DNA of 64,000 nucleotides from Nocardia transvalensis. Its GTDB lineage: Bacteria; Actinomycetota; Actinomycetes; Mycobacteriales; Mycobacteriaceae. A model generated the notes under the pieces. That model saw nothing but the letters and a program-made list of their open reading frames with translations, searched no databases and had not been told where the DNA came from. Location of the stretch: positions 806,001 to 870,000 of the forward strand of contig NZ_JADLQQ010000001.1 in NCBI RefSeq assembly GCF_015477765.1. Reading direction: 5' to 3'. Positions 34,886-43,100 of the stretch are shown one piece after another. Within the stretch, counting starts at the first letter, position 1, and every line of letters begins with the position of its first letter. The position numbers and the translations under genes were made by a program.

Positions 34886-36484
34886 ATGGCCGAGTCCGCC
34901 CGCGGTGTGACCGACGGGCCCGAAGGCGGCAGCCCGCGCAACCACGAAGGGCCCCGGGAGCGCCGCCGATCGACACAGCCGCGCACGGTGGCGCATCCGG
35001 GTGGATCGGGCCGCTCGAAGGTGCTGACGTCGTACGACCCGAGGACCGGGGAGGCCGTCGGGGACTACGCGATCATGGGCACCGGCGAGCTGACCCGCAC
35101 CGTGCGCGCCGCGCGCGCGGCCGAGAAATGGTGGGCGGCAATCGGATTCGCCAGCCGTCGGCGCTGGCTGCTGGACTGGAAGCGCAGCATCGCCCGCAAC
35201 GCCTCGGAGCTGGTGGAGATCGTCTGCTCCGAAACCGGTAAGCCGCAGGTGGATGCCGCCATCGAGGTGATGCTGGCGGTGGAGAATCTGGACTGGGCCG
35301 CCCGCAATGCCGAAGGGGCGCTGGGGCGTCGGCGCCTGGGCTCCACCTGGCTCACCCGCAATCAGCGCGCCTCGGTGGGCTATCTGCCGCTGGGCGTCGT
35401 GGGTGTGCTGGGGCCCTGGAACAATCCGGTGTTCACGCCGATGGGGTCGATCGCCTACGCCATGGCCGCCGGGAACGCCGTCGTGTTCAAACCGAGCGAG
35501 CTCACCCCGGGCGTCGGGGTGTGGCTGGCCGAGAGCTGGAGCAGGCTGGCGCCGAATCAGCCGGTGCTGCAGGTGGTTACCGGTGACACCAGCACCGGTG
35601 CGGCGCTGTGTCGCGCCCGGGTCGACAAGGTCGCCTACGCCGGATCGGAGTCCGGCGCCCGCGAAGTCATCTCGCTGTGCGCACAGACCATGACGCCGGT
35701 GGTGGTGGAACGCTCCGGTAAGGGCGCGATGGTGGTGCAGGTCGACGCCAAGCTCGACGACGCCGCCGAGGCCGCGGTCTTCGGTGCCATGTCCAATGCG
35801 GGCCAGAGCGCGGCCGGGATCCAGCGCGCCTACGTCGCCGAGTCGGTGTACGAGCCGTTCCTGGAACGTGTTGTGGCCCAGGCCCGGCGGCTGCGGCCGG
35901 GCGGGGACCGCAAGGCCTCCTACGGTCCGATGATCCTGGAATCCCAGGTGGATGTGGTCCGCCGGCAGGTCAAGGACGCGATCGCCCGCGGTGGCCGGGC
36001 GGTGGTCGGCGGTCTGGATTCGATCCGCGAGCCGTACATCGAGCCGATCGTGCTCGCCGAGGTTCCGGAGGAGAGCCTGGCGGTCACCGGGGAGGCGGTC
36101 GGTCCGGTGCTGATCGTGAATCGGGTGGCGACCGTGGACGAGGCCGTGGATCGCATCAACGCGGCCGAGCACGGCCTGGCGGTGGCGGTGTTCACCCGCG
36201 ATGTGCGGACCGTCCCCGAACTGGCCGAACGCATCAGAACCGGTGTGGTGACCATCAATTCGTCGATGGCCTACGCCGGTATCCCGTCGCTGCCGTTCGG
36301 CGGGGTCGGCGAATACGGGCAGGGCCACACCCACGGCGAGGCGGGCCTGCGGGAATTCAGCCGCACCCTGGCCATCGCCCACAAGCGTTACCGAGCCCCG
36401 GTGAACCTGTCCACCTTCGACCGCCACCCCCGCCATTTGCGCTTGGCCAAGGCCATCTTCCGGATGCGCCACGGGCGAGTGTGA
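34886..36484 (+). CDS. Aldehyde dehydrogenase-family protein lacking the catalytic Cys
   Basis: The 532-residue protein has the ALDH fold: GVLGPWNNPVFTP near the cofactor site, VVFKPSELTPGVG, VAYAGSESGAREV and the C-terminal SLPFGGVGEYGQGHTHGEAGLREFS. The general base is retained as E275 in VVVERSGKG. The catalytic loop, normally G-Q-x-C, reads G306-Q-S-A309-A-G, so Ala replaces the nucleophile. The bases at 35791-35820 are unambiguous. A normal NAD-dependent oxidation of aldehydes therefore looks impossible. A basic N-terminal tail of about 40 residues is longer than usual. GAGGGTGACCA precedes ATG 34886. Confidence 0.85.
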   Translation: MAESARGVTDGPEGGSPRNHEGPRERRRSTQPRTVAHPGGSGRSKVLTSYDPRTGEAVGDYAIMGTGELTRTVRAARAAEKWWAAIGFASRRRWLLDWKRSIARNASELVEIVCSETGKPQVDAAIEVMLAVENLDWAARNAEGALGRRRLGSTWLTRNQRASVGYLPLGVVGVLGPWNNPVFTPMGSIAYAMAAGNAVVFKPSELTPGVGVWLAESWSRLAPNQPVLQVVTGDTSTGAALCRARVDKVAYAGSESGAREVISLCAQTMTPVVVERSGKGAMVVQVDAKLDDAAEAAVFGAMSNAGQSAAGIQRAYVAESVYEPFLERVVAQARRLRPGGDRKASYGPMILESQVDVVRRQVKDAIARGGRAVVGGLDSIREPYIEPIVLAEVPEESLAVTGEAVGPVLIVNRVATVDEAVDRINAAEHGLAVAVFTRDVRTVPELAERIRTGVVTINSSMAYAGIPSLPFGGVGEYGQGHTHGEAGLREFSRTLAIAHKRYRAPVNLSTFDRHPRHLRLAKAIFRMRHGRV

Positions 36485-36489
36485 TTGAA

Positions 36490-36507
36490 CCTGACATCGG
36501 TGTCAGG
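36490..36507. promoter_or_regulatory. Perfect 7-bp inverted repeat after the ALDH stop
   Basis: CCTGACA-TCGG-TGTCAGG lies 17 bp before ATG 36524. Its TGACA/TGTCA halves look like a TetR-type operator, or it may be a short hairpin over the translation start. Confidence 0.4.
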
Positions 36508-36523
36508 GTGCAGCATGGTGGGC

Positions 36524-37390
36524 ATGAGCAAGGACCTGACGCTTTTCGACTACAGCCCGATCACCGAACGCGAGCCGATCCGCTGGCCTGACGGCAAGCG
36601 GGTCGCGTTCTATGTCGGGCTCAATATCGAGCACTTCTACGTCGATCTGCCCGGCACGGCCACCTATGAGGGCACCACCTCACTGGTGCCGGATTCACTC
36701 AATTACGGCTGGCGCGACTACGGGCCGCGCGTGGGTATCTGGCGGCAGATCCAGGTGCTCGACAAGTACGGCATTCGCGCCAGTGCCCTGCTGAATTCGG
36801 ATGTGGGCGAACGGTATCCGCAGATCATCGCGGCCGGGAAGGAACGCGACTGGGCCTGGCTGGCGCACGGGAGCAGCAACAGCCATCTGCACAGCGGTCT
36901 GTCGGTGGACGAGGAGCGTGCGGTCTTGCGCGACATCGTGACCACGATCGAGAAGACCACCGGGCGGCGGCCGCGCGGCTGGATGGGCCCGGCGCTGACC
37001 GAAACCTTCCACACTCCGGAACTGCTGGCCGAGCTGGGCCTGAGCTATGTGCTCGACTGGACCAACGACGACCAGCCCTACCGCTTGAATGTGCCCGGCA
37101 TGCTGAGCGTCCCGTATTCGGTGGAGCTCAACGACATCGGCATCTTCGTGTCCAAGGGCCTGACCGGACCGGACTTCGTGCAGATGGTCAAGGATCAGCT
37201 CGATCAGCTCTACGAGGATTCCGCCGACAGCGGGCGGGTGATGGCGCTGGCCCTGCATCCGTTCGTGACCGGCCAGGCCTTCCGGCATCGCTACCTGGAC
37301 GAGGCCATGAACTACGTCGCCAACCACCCGGGGGTGTGGCTGACGACGAGCGATGAGATCGCCGAGCACTATGTCGGAATGACGGCATGA
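36524..37390 (+). CDS. Polysaccharide deacetylase-family protein (PuuE/allantoinase-like)
   Basis: The 288-residue protein starts at ATG 36524 (MSKDLTLFDYSPITEREPIRWPDG), the usual opening of the cytosolic CE4 group that includes allantoinase-like PuuE; ATG 36515 is possible. YGPRVGIWRQIQVLDKYGIRASALLNSD is the first NodB strand-helix with its Asp, followed by AHGSSNSHLHS (metal His) and ALALHPFVTGQAFR (catalytic His). Such enzymes hydrolyse C-N bonds of amides. It follows the ALDH homologue by 39 bp on the same strand. Confidence 0.8.
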   Translation: MSKDLTLFDYSPITEREPIRWPDGKRVAFYVGLNIEHFYVDLPGTATYEGTTSLVPDSLNYGWRDYGPRVGIWRQIQVLDKYGIRASALLNSDVGERYPQIIAAGKERDWAWLAHGSSNSHLHSGLSVDEERAVLRDIVTTIEKTTGRRPRGWMGPALTETFHTPELLAELGLSYVLDWTNDDQPYRLNVPGMLSVPYSVELNDIGIFVSKGLTGPDFVQMVKDQLDQLYEDSADSGRVMALALHPFVTGQAFRHRYLDEAMNYVANHPGVWLTTSDEIAEHYVGMTA

Positions 37391-37422
37391 CCGTCATCCG
37401 GCGTGCTTTCCGCCGGGACGAG

Positions 37423-37465
37423 CGAGGCGGTGAGCCCTGGCCCGACGCGGGGGCTCACCGCCTCG
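37423..37465. terminator. Bidirectional terminator hairpin
   Basis: A 15-bp perfect stem (CGAGGCGGTGAGCCC pairing with its complement) with a 13-nt loop lies in the 95-bp gap between the convergent deacetylase-like and Nramp genes. No T-tract, as usual in actinobacteria. Confidence 0.8.
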
Positions 37466-37485
37466 GCGGCCAGTGACGGCGCGGC

Positions 37486-38736
37486 TCAGTTGCCGCCACC
37501 GGTGACTGTGAGGTAGATCAGCAGCAGGTTCAGGGCCGAGATGATGGCGGCGATCAGCCAGGCCAGCGCGGTCGTGGTGCGGCGGTTGACATCGGCGCCC
37601 ATCAGGGTGCGGTCACTGGTGAAGCGCACCAACGGAATCAGCGCCAGCGGGATGCCGAACGACAGCACCACCTGGGACACGATCAGCGCGCGCGTCGGGT
37701 CGATGCCCACCGCCAGGATGACCAGCGCCGGAATCAGGGTGACCAGGCGGCGCAGCAGCAGCGGAATGCTCCGGCTCAGCAGGCCTTCCATGATCATGGC
37801 ACCGGCGTGCGCACCGACCGAGGTGGAGGCCAGGCCGGAGGCGAGCAGGCCGACCGCCAGCAGGAGCGCCGCGCCCGGGCCCAGCGCGTCCCGGACCCCG
37901 GCGTGTGCGCCCTCGATGGAGTCGATATCGCGCCCGACCAAGGTGTGCGCCGCCATCAGCAGCATCGACAGATTCACCGCACCGGCGATCACCATCGCGA
38001 GCCCGACGTCGATCCGGGTGATGCGCAGCAGCGTGCTGCGTGCCGTTCCGGGTTCGGGATGCCCGTGCCGGTCTCGTGCCAGTCCCGAATGCAGATAGAT
38101 CGCATGCGGCATCACCGTCGCGCCGATCATGGCCGCCGCCAGCAGCACACTCTCGGTGCCGTCGAAGCGCGGCGCCAGACCGCCCAGCGTGCCCGACACC
38201 GACGGCGGTGAGATCACCACGCTGGCCATGAAACCGATCGCGATCACCGCCAGGAATCCGATGATGACCCGTTCGAACGGCTTCTGCCCGCGCCGGTTCT
38301 GCACGGTCAGCAACGCCATCGAGACGATGCCCGTGATGACGCCGCCGACCAGCAGCGGCAGATCGAACAGCAGGTTCAGCGCGATCGCACCGCCGACCAC
38401 CTCGGCCAGATCGGTCGCCATGGCCACCAACTCGGCCTGCGCCCAGTAGGCCAGGCGCACCGGACGGCTCGCGCGATCACGCACCACCTGCGGCAGCGTG
38501 CGCCCGGTGACCAACCCCAGCTTCGCCGACAGGAACTGCACCAGCGCGGCCATCGCATTGGCCATCACGATCACCCACACCAGCAGGTAGCCGTACTGCG
38601 CACCCGCACTGATGTTGGAGGCGACGTTCCCCGGATCGACATAGGCAATGGCCGCCACGAAGGCGGGCCCGAGCAGCATCGCGGCCCCCCGCGCTCTCCG
38701 AAACGACGAACGGGGAAGTGCCACGGTGGTGCTCAT
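37486..38736 (-). CDS. Nramp-family Mn/Fe transporter
   Basis: The 416-residue protein has eleven predicted helices. The helix-1 metal site DPGNVASNISAG (Asp, Asn) and the helix-6 site MIGATVMPHAIYLHS (Met-Pro-His) are intact, as is the loop signature of Nramp proteins. These are proton-coupled importers of Mn, Fe and related divalent metals at the inner membrane. A palindrome lies just upstream of the start, suggesting metal-responsive control. Confidence 0.92.
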   Translation of the reverse strand: MSTTVALPRSSFRRARGAAMLLGPAFVAAIAYVDPGNVASNISAGAQYGYLLVWVIVMANAMAALVQFLSAKLGLVTGRTLPQVVRDRASRPVRLAYWAQAELVAMATDLAEVVGGAIALNLLFDLPLLVGGVITGIVSMALLTVQNRRGQKPFERVIIGFLAVIAIGFMASVVISPPSVSGTLGGLAPRFDGTESVLLAAAMIGATVMPHAIYLHSGLARDRHGHPEPGTARSTLLRITRIDVGLAMVIAGAVNLSMLLMAAHTLVGRDIDSIEGAHAGVRDALGPGAALLLAVGLLASGLASTSVGAHAGAMIMEGLLSRSIPLLLRRLVTLIPALVILAVGIDPTRALIVSQVVLSFGIPLALIPLVRFTSDRTLMGADVNRRTTTALAWLIAAIISALNLLLIYLTVTGGGN

Positions 38737-38748
38737 GGCGATATTTTA

Positions 38749-38758
38749 CGGGTACCCG
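38749..38758. promoter_or_regulatory. Perfect palindrome CGGGTACCCG upstream of the Nramp gene
   Basis: It lies 13 bp upstream of ATG 38736, flanked by AT-rich TTTTA and AACTTTTT. It is a candidate site for a metal sensor of the MntR/Fur type; the sequence does not match an IdeR box that I know. Confidence 0.4.
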
Positions 38759-38830
38759 AACTTTTTGTTGAGAGGGACCGTGAAAGTGTGATCTCTTCAA
38801 CGCGCGGTTCCGTGCGAGGTGCGGATACAG

Positions 38831-38864
38831 CACTGCCCCGGCCGCTGACGCGACCGGGGCAGTG
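38831..38864. terminator. Hairpin between Nramp and mycolyltransferase-like genes
   Basis: A 15-base left arm starting CACTGCCCCGG pairs with the right arm with one mismatch and a 4-nt loop. It lies upstream of the Nramp gene and may be a second terminator for the downstream-reading minus-strand transcript from the mycolyltransferase-like gene region. Confidence 0.55.
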
Positions 38865-38942
38865 AATCGAGACCTTAAGTCCCCCATGGTGGTTGCCCGC
38901 ACGGCGGCATCTTCACTTGCCCGCCGGGCAATACTTCTCATT

Positions 38943-38974
38943 CCCTGTCCAGGCGCGTCAGCGCCTGGACAGGG
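38943..38974 (-). terminator. Terminator of the mycolyltransferase-like gene
   Basis: A perfect 14-bp stem (CCCTGTCCAGGCGC and its complement) with loop GTCA starts 6 bp after the stop at 38981. Confidence 0.85.
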
Positions 38975-38980
38975 TCTCGC

Positions 38981-40054
38981 TTACAGGCCCAGGCCGCGGG
39001 CGAGGACGGGCCAGGAGTTCATGAAGTCGTCTCGCCAGTAGCCCCAGGAGTGGGTGCCGGCGTTGCGGAAGTTGTAGGTGGCGGGGATGCCGAGGGAGTT
39101 CAGCTTGTTCTGCAGGTTGTGGGTGCAGAAGTTGGTGCCGGCCTCGATGACGCCGCCGATCACGATCTGGTTGCCCAGGCCGTAGGAACCGGGCAGGGCG
39201 TACTTGCCGTCGAGGGTGTCGTACTGGCCGGGCAGGCCGTTGCCGGAGGAGATGTAGAGGTCCACGCCGCGCAGCTTCTCGGCGTTGACGTACGGATCGT
39301 TCTCCGCCCACGCCGGGTTGTCGTCGTCGCCGTACATGTTGGTGACGTCGCCGCCGCCCCACACGTTGACGGTCAGCTTCACGAATTCCCGGCCGACCGG
39401 ATCACTGGTCTGCGCGCAGCCGGAGTAGGCGGCGGCCGCCTTGTAGAGGCCGGGCTTGGCGATCGGCAGGTTCAGCACGGTGGTGCCCGAGGTGGACAGG
39501 CCCGCGATGGCGTTCACGCCGTTGGTGCCCAGGGCGCCGTCGACCAGCGGCGGCAGTTCCTCGGTGAAGAAGGTCTTCCACTTGTTGCGGCCCAGGACCG
39601 GATCGTCCTTCAGCCAGTCGGTGTAGTAGCTCCACTTGCCGCCGATCACCTGCACGACGTTGACGTTCTTGTCGCCGAGGAAGCCGTTGACGATATCGGT
39701 CTTCTTCACCCACGAGGCGTCGTCCTCGCCGCCACCCGCGCCGTTGAGCAGATACAGGACCGGGCGCGGCACCGAGGCGTCGGCCGGGCGCTGCACGTCG
39801 ACCGGGAAGGTCTCGTTCATCGCCGCCGAGTACACGTACAGCCGGATGTTGCGGTCGTCCTTGTAGGTCGCCTTGGTGATGTAGGACCCGTCGGGCGCCT
39901 TCGGGTCGGCCAGCAGACTCTTCGACGCGATGATCGGGTCGTCCGCCGAGGCGGTGGTTGCGCCGACTCCTGCGACGACGCCGGCGAGAACGCCTGTTGC
40001 CGCGAGCACCGCCGCAGCCCTGAGACCCCTACGCCGGAAGTGTCGACGAATCAA
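38981..40054 (-). CDS. Antigen-85-type mycolyltransferase/esterase (second copy)
   Basis: The 357-residue secreted protein has a signal peptide ending near ATTASA-DDP (about Ala37). PRPVLYLLNGAGGG, the nucleophile elbow G185-L-S187-T-S, AYSGCAQTSDPVG and GTHSWGYW follow the same plan as the copy at 25105-26136. It probably attaches or transfers mycolic acids at the cell wall. It is followed by its own terminator and lies 71 bp from the NRPS gene, with the same direction, but likely has its own promoter. Confidence 0.88.
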   Translation of the reverse strand: MIRRHFRRRGLRAAAVLAATGVLAGVVAGVGATTASADDPIIASKSLLADPKAPDGSYITKATYKDDRNIRLYVYSAAMNETFPVDVQRPADASVPRPVLYLLNGAGGGEDDASWVKKTDIVNGFLGDKNVNVVQVIGGKWSYYTDWLKDDPVLGRNKWKTFFTEELPPLVDGALGTNGVNAIAGLSTSGTTVLNLPIAKPGLYKAAAAYSGCAQTSDPVGREFVKLTVNVWGGGDVTNMYGDDDNPAWAENDPYVNAEKLRGVDLYISSGNGLPGQYDTLDGKYALPGSYGLGNQIVIGGVIEAGTNFCTHNLQNKLNSLGIPATYNFRNAGTHSWGYWRDDFMNSWPVLARGLGL

Positions 40055-40125
40055 TGTTCACACCTTCGCTATCCGCTCGAATACCAGTTCAGCGCGGGCG
40101 GCGCTCGCCCGACCCTACGGTCTGT

Positions 40126-43100
40126 CTAGTCGTCTGACCAATGCCCGCTGTTACGTGACGCTCGCCCCATCATGCCATCGGCTGTGCGCGCCGACTCGGT
40201 GGCCAGCAGGCGTGCCAGCTGCGGGCCGAGTTCGGCGAACGCCTCCGGTGAGGTCATCTGATCGTGGCTCGCGCCGACCGGATGGTCGGCGATATCGCCG
40301 TCGATGTGGTCGCGCCAGTTCTGCGCCGCGGCCTCGTGGCCCTGGGCGCTGAAGTAGTCGAGCCGTCCCCGGAACACAGCGGGCCGATACTCGGCGATCA
40401 GTTCGGCCGAGCGCACCGCGCTGCGATAGATGCGGCGCACCCGGTCGGGGGTGAGCACGGCCATATCCGCCGGGATCGTGGCATGCAGCGCGGCCACCGC
40501 CTCGTCGCTGAGCTCGTGGATGTCGCCGTCGCCGACCAGTGCCTCGGCCCCGATGCCGATCTCGGCCAGGGCTTCGCGGATCGCGGCCCGGAAGTCGGTG
40601 ACATCGATATCGGGATGGCTGTCGAGCATGGCCAGCAGCGCGACCTGTTCCCCGTCGGCCTGCAGCGCGGTGGCGACGGCATGGGCGAGCACACCACCGA
40701 GAGACCAGCCGAGCAGCCGGTAGGGGCTGTGCGGCTGCACCGCACGAATTTCGGCGACGTAGCGGGCGGCCATCTCCTCGAGCGACCCCGGCAGGTAGCC
40801 GTCCTCCGACAGCGCGGGCGACTGCAGGCCCACGATGGGCCGGTCCTCGACGTAGCGGGCCAGACCGGAATAGCACCAGGACAGGCCGTACATCGGATGG
40901 ATGCAGAACAGCGGCTCGCCGTCGCCGTCGGCGCGAATCGGCAGCAGCACCCCGAGCGCGGCATCGGAATCCTGATCGAAATCGTGCTCGGAGGCCAGGG
41001 CGGCGAGGATGCGCTGCGACAGCGCCGCGACCGTGGCACCGGTGAAGAACCACTGCACCCGCACCTCGGCGCCGATGACCGCGCGCAACCGGCTGACCGC
41101 GCGGGTCGCGATCAGCGAGTTGCCGCCGAGGTCGAAGAAGTCGTCGTTCAGGCCGACGCGGTCGACGCCGAGCACCTCGGTGAACACCTCGGCGACGGTC
41201 TGCTCCAGCGGAGTGGACGGGGCGCGGTAGGGGCGGCCGGAGAACTGCGGCACCGGCAGCGCCTTGCGGTCGAGTTTCCCGCTGGCATTGAGCGGCAGCT
41301 CGGCCAGCACCACGACCGCGGCCGGAATCATGTAGCCGGGCAGCGACCCTCGTGCACGGTCGAGCAGATCGGCCTCATCGATGGTCGCTCCCGGGTGCGG
41401 GACGACATGGGCGACCAGGCGATCACCGGAGTTGCCGCGCACCAGCGAGACCACCGCGTGACGGACCGAATCGTGGTCGGCGAGCACGGCTTCGATCTCG
41501 CCGAGCTCGATCCGCTGCCCGCGCAGCTTGACCTGGAAGTCGCTGCGGCCCAGGTATTCCAGCACGCCGTCGCGCCAGCGGACGATATCGCCGGTGCGGT
41601 ACAGGCGTTCCCCGTTCTGATGCGCCACGAAACGTTCCGCCGTGAGCGCCGGGGCACCGAGATATCCGCGCGCCAATTGCACACCGGCGACATACAGTTC
41701 GCCCGGCGCGCCCGGCGGCACCGGCCGCAGCTGCCGATCCAGGACATGCACGCGGGTGTTGGCCACCGGCACACCGATCGGCACCGCACCGGCGACCGCG
41801 CCGCGCACCGGATGGTAGGTGACCACCGTCGCCTCGGCCGGGCCGTACCAGTTCACCAGTTCGGCGTGTTCGAGCAGCGCGGCGAACGCCGCCGCGGTGT
41901 CACCCGACAGCGCCTCACCCGCCGCGAACACCCGCCGCAGCGACGGGAGGCCCTGGTTCACAGCAGGATTGGCGGCCGGATCGAGGAAGGCATCCAGCAT
42001 CGAGGGCACGAAATGCACCGTGCTGACCGACTTCTGCTCGATCAGTCGCGACAGGTAGGCCGGGTCGCGGTGGCCGTCGGGTTCGGCGACCACGATCGCG
42101 GCACCGGTCTGCAAGGGCCAGAACAGCTCCCAGGTGGAGATGTCGAAGGTGATCGGGGTCTTGTGCAGCACCACGTCGCCGGTGTCGTGCGGATGGATGC
42201 GCTGCGCCCACCGGAACTGGTTGGCCATCTGCCGGTGCGTGATCGCCACCCCCTTGGGGCGGCCGGTGGAGCCGGAGGTGTGGATCACGTAGGCGATGGT
42301 GTCGGGGCGTACGCGGGCGGGTGCCGTCATTCCGGACCTCGCGAGAGGAGCGAGCGCATCCACCTCGATCACCGTTGTGCCCGTAGCGGTTTCGAAACCG
42401 TCGCGGCTGGTCGTCAGCACGCACACCGGCTTCGCGTTGGTGAGGACGAACTCGTTGCGGTCGGTCGGATGGTCCGGATCGACCGGCACGTAGCCGCCGC
42501 CCGCGCGCAGGACCGCGTAGATGGCGACGACGAGGTCGATCGAGCGCCGCATCGCCACGGCCACCAGGGCCTCCGGCGCCACGCCGCGGGCGATCAAGGC
42601 CTCGGCCAGGGCCCGGGAGCGGGCGTCGAGTTCGCGATAGCTGAGCGTGATGTCGCCGAAGTGCACCGCGGGCGCCTGCGGGGTGCGGGCGACCTGGGCG
42701 TCGAACAGCGTCAGCAGGGTGGCGTCGTCGAGCAGCTCCGGAAGATCGGTGGCGTTGTAGGCGGACAGTTCGGCGCGTTCGCCGGCCAGCAGCGCATCCA
42801 CCTCGGCGACACGGGCCTGCGGGGTGGCTGTGAAGCGCCCGATGAGTGCCGAAAGCCGCTGCGCCAGTGCGTGTGCGGTGTTTTCGTCGAAGACGTCGCG
42901 CAGGTACTTCAGCGATACCCGCAGCTGGTTGTCCAGCACCACCATCACGGTCACCGGATAGTGGGTGCCGTTGACCGAGCCCACGCCGGTGACGTGCATG
43001 CCGTCGATCGCGCTGGCCCGGTCCAGGCCCTCGCGGTCGACCGGGAAGGATTCGAACACGACCAGGGAGTCGAAAAGGCCCTCCACGCCGACGGTTTCCT

